The notes beneath the pieces are model-generated. The model worked only from the letters and a program-made list of their open reading frames with translations. It was not told the origin of the DNA and did not search any database. A DNA stretch of 44,150 nucleotides, from positions 1 through 44,150 of the forward strand of contig JABISL010000056.1 of assembly GCA_018700055.1 (NCBI GenBank), read 5' to 3'. Origin of the DNA: a bacterium. GTDB taxonomy: Bacteria; Margulisbacteria; Marinamargulisbacteria; UBA817; JABISL01. Both the position numbers and the translations under genes were made by a program. This document shows, one piece after another, positions 1 to 8,924 of the stretch. Within the stretch, counting starts at the first letter, position 1, and the number at the start of each line of letters is the position of its first letter.

Positions 1-402
1 CGATAACCAAGGGTTATTGGCCAAGGCAAAGGCTTCTGCTCGGCCCATGATAATACAATTAGTAATAATCAACCCGACGAACACTGAAAGCTGCTTACTA
101 ACATCAAACAAAAACGCTTTCATAAACTGGTCCGCTAAAATAACCAACGATGCAATAACAATTAATTCGACAATAATTCGAATATTCTTAGGAATTACAT
201 TTCGCATCAACGAAATCACAACGTTCGACATCGCCGTTACAAATGTCATAGCCAAGACCATCACCACAGCTGGTTTAAGCTGAATAGTTACAGCTAGTGC
301 CGAACAAATTCCTAGCATCAATGATGATACCGGGTTCGTGATGGTTATGGGCTCCATCATGACTTTGAATGCTTTTGATTTTTTAATCCGCTTAATCATC
401 AT
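1..402 (-). CDS. nqrD: Na+-translocating NADH:quinone reductase subunit D (partial)
   Basis: NqrD is one of the integral membrane subunits of the Na+-pumping NADH:quinone oxidoreductase. Only the N-terminal 134 codons are inside the window; the gene continues past the left edge. The translation opens [18 protein letters not shown] and has the family signatures [50 protein letters not shown] and IMGRAEAF, with hydrophobic helices between them. The start at 402 is supported by an AGGAGATT ribosome-binding site just upstream (403-410). It follows nqrC by 6 bases, so it is part of the nqrABCD(EF) operon; nqrE and nqrF are expected outside the window. RnfE is the nearest paralogous family, but the nqrA-B-C context decides. 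Confidence 0.95.
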   Translation of the reverse strand, partial: MMIKRIKKSKAFKVMMEPITITNPVSSLMLGICSALAVTIQLKPAVVMVLAMTFVTAMSNVVISLMRNVIPKNIRIIVELIVIASLVILADQFMKAFLFDVSKQLSVFVGLIITNCIIMGRAEAFALANNPWLS

Positions 403-408
403 AATCTC

Positions 409-1104
409 CTAAAATACCGACTCACCATTTCTCAAGCGCTGAGAAAAAGGTTCGTATTTCTTAAGGTCTGCTTTAAGGAATATACTAATCCCTTTACTCG
501 TTACTGTAGCGCCACTAATCCCATCTACTGCAGACTGACGTTTCTGTGGAATTACTTTATCGACCACTTTGCCTTTAACAATATCAATAGAAACAAAAGC
601 GCCTTTTAGATCAATAATCTGCTTGCCAATGAAGTTGTTCTGAAACCAAGGCTGCTCACATTCTGCACCTAATCCAGGCGTCTCACCATGTTGGTAAAAC
701 GTAATTCCTACAGCCGTCCGGCCATCACCTTTTAATGCGAAGTAGCCATAAAGCGTACTCCACAATCCAGGTCCCGCAATTGGGATCGCATACGTTACAA
801 CTTGATTATCAACAACATATAAATGTACTGGTAGTAGACCTTCACCTGACTCCTTATGGAGTTTCCCATTAGAATCCACTGTTAAATCTCTTACGTTTAA
901 TTTATATAAAGCCGAAATTTCCTGAGCGGTCTGTTTTCTACTTGCGTCTAACAACCCCAATGATTTTAAAATATTTTTTTGTTTGTCCGCCGTAATGTTC
1001 GCATCTTGGCGAACTTTTAATGAAGTCGCTGCAAACGTTAATAAAAAACTAGCAATAATACAGAGCGCAAACGCGAATCCAAATGTTTTTTGCTTAGATG
1101 ACAT
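409..1104 (-). CDS. nqrC: Na+-translocating NADH:quinone reductase subunit C
   Basis: NqrC is the membrane-anchored FMN-carrying subunit of Na+-NQR. The protein (231 aa) begins MSSKQKTFGFAFALCIIASF, a single N-terminal membrane helix, followed by a periplasmic FMN-binding domain. Near the C terminus it has DGISGATVTSKG, the motif whose threonine carries covalently bound FMN in this family. The open frame extends upstream to 1149, but I chose the ATG at 1104 because it gives the usual NqrC N terminus and has AAAAGGAT before it. With this start nqrC overlaps the end of nqrB by 11 bases, consistent with translational coupling. Length is a little under that of proteobacterial NqrC (about 250-260 aa). 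Confidence 0.95.
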   Translation of the reverse strand: MSSKQKTFGFAFALCIIASFLLTFAATSLKVRQDANITADKQKNILKSLGLLDASRKQTAQEISALYKLNVRDLTVDSNGKLHKESGEGLLPVHLYVVDNQVVTYAIPIAGPGLWSTLYGYFALKGDGRTAVGITFYQHGETPGLGAECEQPWFQNNFIGKQIIDLKGAFVSIDIVKGKVVDKVIPQKRQSAVDGISGATVTSKGISIFLKADLKKYEPFSQRLRNGESVF

Positions 1105-2281
1105 TAGGGATCCTTTTCTTAACTTTTCGTTGAAGCACAACATGGTCAATTAGTGGTGCAAATACATTCATCAAAAGAATAGCTAACATAACCCCTTCAG
1201 GGTAAGCCGGGTTAATCGTACGAATGATAATTGCCAATATACCAATCAACAAACCATAAACCCATTTCGATGCCTTCAAATCAGGTGCAGACACAGGGTC
1301 CGTCGCCATGAATACGATACCGAACATAAACCCACCCATCATCAAGTGCCATAATGGACCAAGGTGTAAAAATGGTAAGTTAGTCGGACCAGAGAAAACG
1401 TTAAAAACCGTCGTCATCAACACACCACCAAGTACGGATCCAACCATAACTCGCCAGCTACCAATACCAGTAGCTATTAAGAGTGCCGCACCCAATAGGA
1501 TACAAAACACACTGGTCTCACCAATGCTACCTGCGTATGTTCCCCAGAAAAGGTTAGATAGACTAAAGCCTTGTTCTGTTAATACACCCACAACTGAGTT
1601 AGGTGCCTCAACTTGTGCCGCAATCGCCAAAGGCGTCGCGCCACTAAACGTATCAACTACACGATCTTTTGCTACAGAAACGAGTGTCCAAACCGCATCG
1701 CCAGACATATAGGCCGGGTAAGAGAAAAACAAAAATGCTCGCCCAGTTAATGCAGGGTTCAAAAAGTTTCGTCCCGTCCCACCAAAAACTTCTTTACCTA
1801 CAACTACACCAAAGGAAATTCCTAACGCCACTTGCCACAATGGAATTGTAGGGGGAACGATTAACGGGAATAACATCCCACTAACTAAGAACCCTTCATT
1901 AATTTCATGGCCACGAAATACAGCAAAGATAACTTCCCAAAAGCCGCCCACAGCAAATGTAACTAATAATATAGGCAAAAAGATTTTTAGCCCCTGCAGC
2001 ACACTTGATAATGTATCTGTAGAAAGTCCACCAGCTAACTGAGTCTGTAATCCTGCGTTATAAACACCAAATCCCATCGTTGGGAGTAGTGCCATAACGA
2101 CAATAATCATATACCGCTTAGTATCTAAAGAATCTCGAATATGAGCGCCTATCTTAGTAACCGCCGTAGTGGAAAAATGAATCGTATGAACGGCTTCAAA
2201 CAAAGGGTACAGTTTCTCTAATTTCCCCCCAGAAACGAAATGTTTCTCTTGTGCATCCAACTTATCTTTTAACCACTTCAT
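1094..2281 (-). CDS. nqrB: Na+-translocating NADH:quinone reductase subunit B
   Basis: NqrB is the large membrane subunit of Na+-NQR; it carries a covalent FMN and riboflavin and takes part in sodium translocation and quinone reduction. The 395-residue protein has a long amphipathic N terminus, about ten hydrophobic segments, the FMN-attachment motif DTFSGATPLA (threonine of SGAT), and conserved stretches such as GRNFLNPALTGRAF and FMATDPVSAP. The start at 2281 overlaps the nqrA stop by one base (TAATG), so translation is probably coupled. Gene order A-B-C-D matches the standard nqr operon. Confidence 0.97.
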   Translation of the reverse strand: MKWLKDKLDAQEKHFVSGGKLEKLYPLFEAVHTIHFSTTAVTKIGAHIRDSLDTKRYMIIVVMALLPTMGFGVYNAGLQTQLAGGLSTDTLSSVLQGLKIFLPILLVTFAVGGFWEVIFAVFRGHEINEGFLVSGMLFPLIVPPTIPLWQVALGISFGVVVGKEVFGGTGRNFLNPALTGRAFLFFSYPAYMSGDAVWTLVSVAKDRVVDTFSGATPLAIAAQVEAPNSVVGVLTEQGFSLSNLFWGTYAGSIGETSVFCILLGAALLIATGIGSWRVMVGSVLGGVLMTTVFNVFSGPTNLPFLHLGPLWHLMMGGFMFGIVFMATDPVSAPDLKASKWVYGLLIGILAIIIRTINPAYPEGVMLAILLMNVFAPLIDHVVLQRKVKKRIPNVI

Positions 2282-3636
2282 TAGGACCGTGCCTCCTGCT
2301 CTAAACTCGCGCGATTTGTTGTAAATATATGATCCAAATCAATCTTGGACGGACAGACATAAGTACAAAGCCCGCAGGTCACACAATCCAATAAGCCCAA
2401 TGCCATTCCATCTTCAACATCCCCAGCCTCTAATGTTTTCATCAAAAACTGTGGTTGAATATCTACGGGGCAAACATCCGCACACTTCGTGCAAGCAATA
2501 CAGGATCGTTCTCCACCGTTTATGGCCGTTGTATGAGCCCATTTCTTAGTTCTAAATAATGTGGATACAAACGCTCTAGAATAACTCGGCTTATCCGCAC
2601 CCGGCATCACAAAACTCATAAACTCTGACTCAATAGAGTTAGGCAAAATATGAACGGCAAAGTCTTCGGACCCCAAATACCCAGTAACATCAGTAGCGCG
2701 ACCAGTGTAAACACCGCCAGCAACAACCCTTACTGGATGGTCAAACTCAGTCTGACCTTTCAAGACGGTTTGAATAGGAACACCAACACGTGTTGTGTAA
2801 TGCTTTCTAACTTTCGCACTAGACCCAGCAGCAACTACCACTCTTTCGATAGGGTAGCATCCCGTCTGAAGTAGATCCGCCAAACGAATTAATTCTTGGG
2901 CAGAAATTGTCCAAGCGCCATTTTCAGACGCTTTTGTTTTATCAGTATATAGAATTGTTCCAGCTTGATTCGCCGGATAGTTTCCAGACACACGGTGCGT
3001 CAGGTTACTTGCGATTTTCTGTTGAACATATTTATTTTGGGTTGACGAACAAACATGCACTTTCTTGCTTAGTTTCTTTAAGATATCCAAGCCAAATTTA
3101 AATTGGTCAATGCGGCCATCTAGATAAACACTCGCTTCAGGATGAAACGGTTCATCATTATCCAATGTCACATAAATACTTGGGCAAGAGGTTTCTGGAT
3201 TAGGAATCTTCTTGAAAGGAAACTCTCTGAAAGAACTCCATAGTCCCCCTTTAAGTAACAACCCGATAAGCGTCTCACGATCGGTCGTTTCTAACGTTGT
3301 CTGTGTAATCTTATCAAATGACACTTGTGTCTCTTGCTCATCTAAACAAATCACTACCGCATCTAAGCGACGCTTAGGACCATATTGAATGGCCTCTACA
3401 ACACCACTTCCTGGTGACAAGAATTGAATACGGTCATCATGTTTATGAACAAATAAAGGGGTTCCGATTTGAACCTTATCCCCTTCTTTCACAGACAATT
3501 TCGGCTTAATGAAAGGAATCGATGACGGAATAAGCGCAACGCTTTTCGGTTTTTCGAGTGTTTCGACATCAGCACTTGGCGCACCTTGGAGGCGGAGGTC
3601 AAAAGCGGTATCAATAGTCAACTTTTTCATAGTCAT
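2281..3636 (-). CDS. nqrA: NADH:quinone reductase subunit A, RnfC-like with two 4Fe-4S motifs
   Basis: NqrA is the peripheral subunit of Na+-NQR and is homologous to RnfC. The 451-aa protein shows NqrA signatures: DLRLQGAPS near the N terminus, GGLWSSFREFPFKKIPNP in the middle and YLGSEDFAVHILP further on. The unusual part is the C terminus. It has two complete ferredoxin-type motifs, C379-x2-C382-x2-C385-x3-C389-P and C418-x2-C421-x2-C424-x3-C428-P. The well-studied Vibrio NqrA, as I recall it, has lost nearly all of these cysteines, whereas RnfC keeps them. This subunit therefore probably binds two 4Fe-4S clusters; that is inference from motifs. An alternative start two codons later (3630) gives MKKLTIDTAF. 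A ribosome-binding site is weak. It is the first gene of the operon. Confidence 0.93.
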   Translation of the reverse strand: MTMKKLTIDTAFDLRLQGAPSADVETLEKPKSVALIPSSIPFIKPKLSVKEGDKVQIGTPLFVHKHDDRIQFLSPGSGVVEAIQYGPKRRLDAVVICLDEQETQVSFDKITQTTLETTDRETLIGLLLKGGLWSSFREFPFKKIPNPETSCPSIYVTLDNDEPFHPEASVYLDGRIDQFKFGLDILKKLSKKVHVCSSTQNKYVQQKIASNLTHRVSGNYPANQAGTILYTDKTKASENGAWTISAQELIRLADLLQTGCYPIERVVVAAGSSAKVRKHYTTRVGVPIQTVLKGQTEFDHPVRVVAGGVYTGRATDVTGYLGSEDFAVHILPNSIESEFMSFVMPGADKPSYSRAFVSTLFRTKKWAHTTAINGGERSCIACTKCADVCPVDIQPQFLMKTLEAGDVEDGMALGLLDCVTCGLCTYVCPSKIDLDHIFTTNRASLEQEARS

Positions 3637-3683
3637 GTGAGGCGGGGTTACTCTCTCTATTTTTAAGGATAATTTAGTGGATT

Positions 3684-3712
3684 ATTGTAGTACGTCACAA
3701 AGGCATAAGCAA
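3684..3712 (-). promoter_or_regulatory. candidate promoter of the nqr operon
   Basis: On the minus strand a TTGCTT box (3707-3712) is separated by 17 bases from a TACAAT box (3684-3689), about 50 bases upstream of nqrA. The -10 is good and the -35 is moderate. Predicted from sequence only. Confidence 0.4.
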
Positions 3713-3790
3713 CTCCTAAATTTCAATAACAATCCCAGCCAATTAACGTGTTCTATATCTTGACAAAAGAAACCAAGAAAAACTAAACTG

Positions 3791-3825
3791 CGTAATATAA
3801 TGACAAATAAAATATTTATATTACG
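3791..3825. repeat. perfect inverted repeat over the comM start
   Basis: CGTAATATAA (3791-3800) and TTATATTACG (3816-3825) form a perfect 10-bp inverted repeat with a 15-base loop. The left arm contains a TATAAT hexamer (3796-3801, last base in the loop), and the right arm ends on the G of the comM GTG start. It could be an operator blocking the promoter, or an mRNA hairpin hiding the start codon. No strong Shine-Dalgarno lies between the arms and the start. Confidence 0.6.
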
Positions 3826-5327
3826 TGATAGTTAAAGTATCTAGCGCCACGCTACTAGGGCTTGAAGCCATCCCAATTACCGTAGAAGTAGATACTGCCC
3901 AAGGGCTCCCACAAGAAACCATCGTAGGGCTGCCAGATACCGTAGTCAAAGAAAGCAAAAAACGAATCAAAGCAGCACTCAAAAACAGCGGATTCGATTA
4001 TCCATTAAACGTTTACACCATCAACCTAAGCCCCTCTCATCTCAAAAAAGAAGGTGCCTTTTTAGAACTCGCCATTGCCACGGGAATCCTCCAAGCAACC
4101 AAACAACTCCCCCCATTCAAGAATCCAACGCTGCTTCTTGGGTCTGTCTCTCTCGACGGAAGTATTGAGCCTATAAAAGGCATCCTTTCTCTATGTCATC
4201 CGCTACTTGAATCCCATCCCGACACCACTATCATTGTACCTAAAGAAAACATCCCTGATCTCCATGTATTGGCGTCTAGTCGAATCATAGGGATCTCTCG
4301 ACTCAAAGAGCTCTCACAGGTACCAAAAGCCATCCCAATCCCAACCCAGAACCACAAACCAAAACCCTACAATGTCGATTTTGGAGACGTCAAAGGGCAA
4401 TATACTGCCAAAAGAGTTTTGGAAATTGCCATGGCTGGTGGACACAACTGCTTGTTCATTGGCCCCCCTGGTTCCGGCAAAACAATGCTGATGAAGCGAC
4501 TCCACACTATCCTACCTCAGCTTACCAAAGCGCAAGCCATCGCGACTTTCAAAATCCACGAACAACATGGGAATAGCCAACGTAATCAATCTTCATTTTT
4601 CTCACCACCAATTCAATCACCTCACCATTCCTGTTCCTATACCGGCTTAATTGGGGGAGGACACCCGATTAAACCCGGCGAAATTAGTTTGGCCCATAAC
4701 GGCATCTTGCTTCTGGATGAATGCGGCGAATTTTCTAGGCATTCCCTCAATATGTTACGCCAACCAATTGAAAGTAAATCTATTACCCTGAGCAGAGCCA
4801 ACCAAACACTCACCTACCCCGCCAATTTCACCCTTGCTGCCACCACCAACCCTTGCCCGTGTGGATATAAAAACAGCCCCACTCATACTTGTACTTGCAG
4901 CCACTCCGCCGTCGACAGCTACCACAAACGTTTATCTGGGCCATTACTCGATCGCATTGACATGGTACTCACCATCAATCCAATACCGGCAAAAGACTTA
5001 GTCACTCCAGCAGAACCTTCTGGAGAGTCCGAAATCTACAGAGCCACCGTCACTCGTGTAAGAAACATTCAAAAAAAACGACTCGGAGAAACAGCCTTAA
5101 ACGCAATGATACCCAGCAACCTTTGTGACAAACTCATCCCACTAAATCAAGCGTGCCAAACGTTAATGGAACATACAATTACCAAGCTTGGGCTATCGGG
5201 GCGTGCCTACTTCAAACTCTTAAAAGTAGCTAGAACGATCGCCGACATTGAGTCCGCCATTAACGTCCATGAAGCTCATTTACTAGAAGCTCTCCAATAC
5301 CGACTCCCACTAAGCCTTCTAGATTAG
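3825..5327 (+). CDS. comM: Mg-chelatase-like AAA+ ATPase ComM/YifB
   Basis: ComM is a hexameric AAA+ helicase-like protein that promotes branch migration during natural transformation and recombination in bacteria where it has been studied. The 500-aa protein has the full family layout: N-terminal ChlI-like domain (residues 1 to about 165, starting V/MIVKVSSATLLGLEA), Walker A GPPGSGKTM near residue 213, Walker B LLLDECGEF, a Cys cluster CPCGYKNSPTHTCTC in the AAA core, the arginine-finger region GPLLDRIDM, and the C-terminal Mg_chelatase_C domain. The start is GTG at 3825, chosen by alignment to the usual family N terminus; there is no clear ribosome-binding site. The gene is divergent from nqrA and ends 7 bases before a convergent gene. 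Confidence 0.95.
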   Translation: MIVKVSSATLLGLEAIPITVEVDTAQGLPQETIVGLPDTVVKESKKRIKAALKNSGFDYPLNVYTINLSPSHLKKEGAFLELAIATGILQATKQLPPFKNPTLLLGSVSLDGSIEPIKGILSLCHPLLESHPDTTIIVPKENIPDLHVLASSRIIGISRLKELSQVPKAIPIPTQNHKPKPYNVDFGDVKGQYTAKRVLEIAMAGGHNCLFIGPPGSGKTMLMKRLHTILPQLTKAQAIATFKIHEQHGNSQRNQSSFFSPPIQSPHHSCSYTGLIGGGHPIKPGEISLAHNGILLLDECGEFSRHSLNMLRQPIESKSITLSRANQTLTYPANFTLAATTNPCPCGYKNSPTHTCTCSHSAVDSYHKRLSGPLLDRIDMVLTINPIPAKDLVTPAEPSGESEIYRATVTRVRNIQKKRLGETALNAMIPSNLCDKLIPLNQACQTLMEHTITKLGLSGRAYFKLLKVARTIADIESAINVHEAHLLEALQYRLPLSLLD

Positions 5328-5334
5328 AGCACCA

Positions 5335-6585
5335 TTAGTCTAAAGAAGAAACGGTTCTAAGTGTAGATAACTCAGCTAAGTCTAACCCTATTTCAAGGCA
5401 ATCCCTCTGAAGAAACTCAACCCAGTGATCCAGCAAAAAGAAAGCGCTATGACGATCTCTATCACATAAAAAATACATTTTGATTAAGTCTGAGGCCACA
5501 TGGTCTACCCCAACGGAATCCACATAGTCTGCTAATTGTTTCTTAAGTCTATTCCGGTCTAAATAAACCGACTCATTAGCAGAAACCAACTGCATTTGAG
5601 ACCGACAGTATTGATGGCCTTTTGCCAATCGCTCCGAAACAAACACATCATACGACTGCCCTTTTGGACCTGAGAAAAATCGTGCCATTACTTTTTGAAT
5701 AGCAACCCATTGAGCGGATATTTCATCAAACGCATTCGTATACGCCGCCCAAAATAACCGTCTCTGATCTGTAGACAAACGGTAGACTACCGATAAGTCA
5801 CTAAACCCTGCCGCCACATATTGTGCCGTCCAAGATTCATTATCAGGCCAAAACAAATAAAACACATCTAAGGGAAACAACTCGCCATCTCTAACCATTA
5901 GATTTTCGAAATGACGATCGCCTGCACCTATAAGATCACCCAAAGCCGCATGCCTTGCGACTGATTGAACTAGCGAATCAGAGAGAGCCCCTTCATTCAA
6001 TACTTGTGCAAATGACTGCGAACCCAAATAATCCGTTAATTCCCAGCCCCCAAATGAATTGGAGTAAAACACTGTTTTATAAGTAGACCAGCCCAATGCG
6101 CGAAGCAATTCGCAATAAAATACTTGCGCATCAGACGACTTAGATTTAAGAACACGCTGAGTAAGTCCGCCAGATTGATCCAGTAATTGAATATGAAATA
6201 CGCTACTCCCCATCCCAATATCCAAAACATCCACAATAGAAACAAAATCAACTTGCGACCGTAGCCAATGATTCAGTTCATAGAATTCTAATTTGGATTC
6301 AAACAAAGAGATCCGAGTCTGTTTTGAAAGGTTATTAAAAAACGACTGCCTTTTTTCAGCATGTTCTTTCCCATAAAGTAGCTGCTTCCCCTTTTGACGG
6401 CGCAAACTCAATCCAAAAGGGCCTTTAGGATCTAAAAACGTATCCAAATCAGATGCATTAAATGCAGAAAACCCAAAAGAGTCACTAAAGGAAATCGAGT
6501 TTACTGAACGCATGAACGACTGCGTATACGCCTCAAGACCCATCGTCCGAAGCATCGGTAGCACACTGTGACCCATGCGACTCAT
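5335..6585 (-). CDS. atypical kinase-like protein (PI3/4-kinase or DUF4135/LanM kinase-fold type)
   Basis: I do not recognise a named gene. The 416-aa soluble protein has the elements of an atypical kinase fold: a glycine-containing strand GMGSSVFHIQLLD (residues 124-136), a candidate ATP-binding lysine K147 in RVLKSKSSD, a GWELTDYLGS segment (about 180-189), the catalytic loop GDRHFENLMV with D223, H225 and N228, and a metal-binding aspartate D240 in GELFPLDVFYLF. D-x-H-x2-N followed by Asp 17 residues after the first Asp fits the kinase-like half of LanM lanthipeptide dehydratases. The GDRHxxNxMVxxGxLFxxD pattern also closely resembles PI3/PI4 kinases. No LanC-type cyclase domain and no precursor peptide are nearby. 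It starts 2 bases after nnrD stops, so it is probably cotranscribed with gltX and nnrD. Substrate unknown. Confidence 0.6.
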   Translation of the reverse strand: MSRMGHSVLPMLRTMGLEAYTQSFMRSVNSISFSDSFGFSAFNASDLDTFLDPKGPFGLSLRRQKGKQLLYGKEHAEKRQSFFNNLSKQTRISLFESKLEFYELNHWLRSQVDFVSIVDVLDIGMGSSVFHIQLLDQSGGLTQRVLKSKSSDAQVFYCELLRALGWSTYKTVFYSNSFGGWELTDYLGSQSFAQVLNEGALSDSLVQSVARHAALGDLIGAGDRHFENLMVRDGELFPLDVFYLFWPDNESWTAQYVAAGFSDLSVVYRLSTDQRRLFWAAYTNAFDEISAQWVAIQKVMARFFSGPKGQSYDVFVSERLAKGHQYCRSQMQLVSANESVYLDRNRLKKQLADYVDSVGVDHVASDLIKMYFLCDRDRHSAFFLLDHWVEFLQRDCLEIGLDLAELSTLRTVSSLD

Positions 6586-6587
6586 GG

Positions 6588-7469
6588 TTACCCTATCAAA
6601 GCCTTAAATGCGGCACTAATATGAAGGATTATATCCGAAGCAATAACACTGTGAGTCCCCAAGTCCGCCTCAGCTAAATCACCCGCAAGGCCATGCAAAA
6701 ACACACCCAAACGAGCAGACTCTTCAACCGATACGCCTTGCGCCATTAAGCCCACGATAAGCCCGGTCAACACATCACCTGATCCCGCAGTAGCCAATGC
6801 TGAAGACCCTGTTTGATTCTTATAAACAGTCTCTCCAACCCCAATCAAGGATCCGTTTCCTTTTAGAATTACCACTTCTTGAATCCGCTTTACAGCTTCT
6901 GCCACATTTTTTTCGGAGCTACTCAAATTAACCCCTCTAAACAAAGTCTTAAACTCTTGAAAATGAGGTGTAATAACAGATTTATTCTTAGGGAGCCCTT
7001 TTAAATCTGACTGACTAACGTGATATAACGCATCCGCATCCATCACCATTGGCAATCCATTCACCCCGGAGTGCTTAACGAACTCTTGCATCATCTCCTG
7101 AACATTACTAGAGCGTCCCAACCCGGGCCCAATCGCCAAACAATCCATTCTATTTTCATGAATATAACGCTCGATATGCTGAACAGCTATCCGTCTCAAC
7201 GTGCCCTGATCAGATGGCAACGGCAAAACAATTAATTCTGGCACTTCGGTATTCACCATTCCTACCGCTTCGGGGATCGTCATTAGGAACACTGTTCCTG
7301 CACCCGCTCGCAATGCCGCTTTTGCAGTTAGCAACGCAGCCCCCATCATAATAGAAGACCCCGCTACAATACCTACACGACCACACGTCCCTTTGTGTGC
7401 ATTTACCGGACGCTTTGGAACCATCGCCCCAAACTCTTTTCGCCATTCCTTTTTGATTTTAATACCCAT
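6588..7469 (-). CDS. nnrD: ADP/ATP-dependent NAD(P)H-hydrate dehydratase
   Basis: NnrD repairs damaged NAD(P)H by dehydrating the S-hydrate at the expense of ADP or ATP. The 293-aa protein is the carbohydrate-kinase-like (YjeF C-terminal) domain alone. Visible signatures are GRVGIVAGS near the N terminus, VMDADALYHVSQ, VITPHFQEFKTLF, VVILKGNGSLI and the nucleotide-binding loop ATAGSGDVLTGLIVGL. Many bacteria fuse this domain to the NnrE epimerase; here no epimerase domain is present, so the partner must be encoded elsewhere or be absent. The gene begins 3 bases after the gltX stop and runs into the kinase-like gene, suggesting one transcript. Confidence 0.93.
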   Translation of the reverse strand: MGIKIKKEWRKEFGAMVPKRPVNAHKGTCGRVGIVAGSSIMMGAALLTAKAALRAGAGTVFLMTIPEAVGMVNTEVPELIVLPLPSDQGTLRRIAVQHIERYIHENRMDCLAIGPGLGRSSNVQEMMQEFVKHSGVNGLPMVMDADALYHVSQSDLKGLPKNKSVITPHFQEFKTLFRGVNLSSSEKNVAEAVKRIQEVVILKGNGSLIGVGETVYKNQTGSSALATAGSGDVLTGLIVGLMAQGVSVEESARLGVFLHGLAGDLAEADLGTHSVIASDIILHISAAFKALIG

Positions 7470-7472
7470 AAT

Positions 7473-8924
7473 CTAATTCGCCCCTTTACTTAATCCATGT
7501 CGCAATCTCTCAAGCACTACATCTTTTCCTAAAATAGGAATGTAGTCACCTAAAGCGGGACCCGATCCAAATCCTGACGTCGCTAGACGAAGAGGCTTAA
7601 ATACCTTCCCCTTACCCAATCCCGTTTGTTCTATAATATCATCCAATAACGTGCCTACAAACTGAGAATCAAGGTCACTACTTGAGTCAATCGCATCATA
7701 GGCCAACTGCTGGACCTTTATATCCGATTCAGAAAAAGAAAGAGCCGCTATCTTGGTACAGTACGCTTCAAATGACAACGAAAACACCTCTAAGTAGGCA
7801 TTCACATCGCTCAACAATTCCAGATTATCACGAACAGCAACAACCATAGCTTGCCGCTGAGAATCCGAATACTTCACTAATTTAGATTGAAGATCTTCCG
7901 ATATAAACGGCGTCACCGCTTCCAGCAATGCTTCTTCAGACAACCGACGAATATACATTCCGTTCATCCATTTTAATTTAGTCACATCAAATACCGCACC
8001 AGATTTAGAAACTCGTCCAATATCAAACAAGTCTACTAGTTCTGTGCGAGTAAGAATTTCTCGACCTTCTGGCGGAGCCCATCCTAATAGAGAAAGATAA
8101 TTAATAAGTGTATCGGCCAAATACCCTTCTTCACGATATTCGGTAACTGACTTTGCCCCATGACGCTTGGACAATTTGGAACGATCCGGTCCCAATATAA
8201 TGGGAAGATGCGCAAATTGAGGCACCTTTGCGTTCAATGCTTCATACAACAATATTTGTCTTGGTGTATTAGAAAGATGATCCTCACCACGAATCACATG
8301 CGAAATTGCCATCGTAATATCATCGACAACTACTGCAAAGTTATAGGTTGGTGACCCGTCTGATTTTTGAATAATAAAGTCTGACAACAAATCTGAATCA
8401 AAGACTACATCGCCTCGAATCATATCTGGAACCGTTACTTTTTGATTTTCTGGAATATGAAACCGAACAGTGTAACTCGTTCCTAAATCCAACTTAGATT
8501 TAATTTCTTCTGGGCTCAAGGACAGCGCTTTTCCCGAATATTGATAAGCTACACCCGAAAGTTCCGCCGCTTCTTTCTCCGCTTCTAACTCTTCTGCCGT
8601 TTCGAAACAATAGTAAGCCTTCCCATCCGTAAGAAGTTGATCCACATATGATTTATAAAAAGAGGTTTCCATTCGCTCTGATTGTCGATACGGACCTGTA
8701 TCACCGGGAGACTCCGGCCCTTCGTCCATATCCAATCCAAGCCATTTCAATCCTTCTAAAATATTGGTCTCAAACTGCGGCTCTGATCGCTTCAAATCAG
8801 TATCTTCAATACGCAACACAACTTTACCTTTAATCTTATGCGCATATACCCAGTTAAATAATGCCGTACGGACACTTCCAATATGCAAATTCCCTGTTGG
8901 TGATGGGGCAAATCTTACTCTCAT
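7473..8924 (-). CDS. gltX: glutamyl-tRNA synthetase
   Basis: This class Ic aminoacyl-tRNA synthetase charges tRNA-Glu. The 483-aa protein begins [20 protein letters not shown] with the HIGH-type motif (HIGS), contains VIRGEDHLSNTPRQILLYEAL, and has the KMSKS-type motif KLSKRHG near residue 255. The length is normal for bacterial GltX. The start ATG at 8924 is preceded by AGGAGG about ten bases upstream and overlaps the TGA of the upstream small gene (ATGA). I cannot tell whether it discriminates or also charges tRNA-Gln. Confidence 0.97.
   Translation of the reverse strand: MRVRFAPSPTGNLHIGSVRTALFNWVYAHKIKGKVVLRIEDTDLKRSEPQFETNILEGLKWLGLDMDEGPESPGDTGPYRQSERMETSFYKSYVDQLLTDGKAYYCFETAEELEAEKEAAELSGVAYQYSGKALSLSPEEIKSKLDLGTSYTVRFHIPENQKVTVPDMIRGDVVFDSDLLSDFIIQKSDGSPTYNFAVVVDDITMAISHVIRGEDHLSNTPRQILLYEALNAKVPQFAHLPIILGPDRSKLSKRHGAKSVTEYREEGYLADTLINYLSLLGWAPPEGREILTRTELVDLFDIGRVSKSGAVFDVTKLKWMNGMYIRRLSEEALLEAVTPFISEDLQSKLVKYSDSQRQAMVVAVRDNLELLSDVNAYLEVFSLSFEAYCTKIAALSFSESDIKVQQLAYDAIDSSSDLDSQFVGTLLDDIIEQTGLGKGKVFKPLRLATSGFGSGPALGDYIPILGKDVVLERLRHGLSKGAN

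Noticed and set aside
3760-3801. TTGACA (3760-3765) with TATAAT (3796-3801) as the comM promoter
   Set aside because: The spacer is 30 bases, far from the usual 17. The TATAAT may still be used, but not with this -35 box.
5335-6585. A full lanthipeptide biosynthesis locus
   Set aside because: There is no LanC cyclase domain, no Cys/Ser/Thr-rich precursor peptide and no dedicated exporter or protease next to the kinase-like gene.
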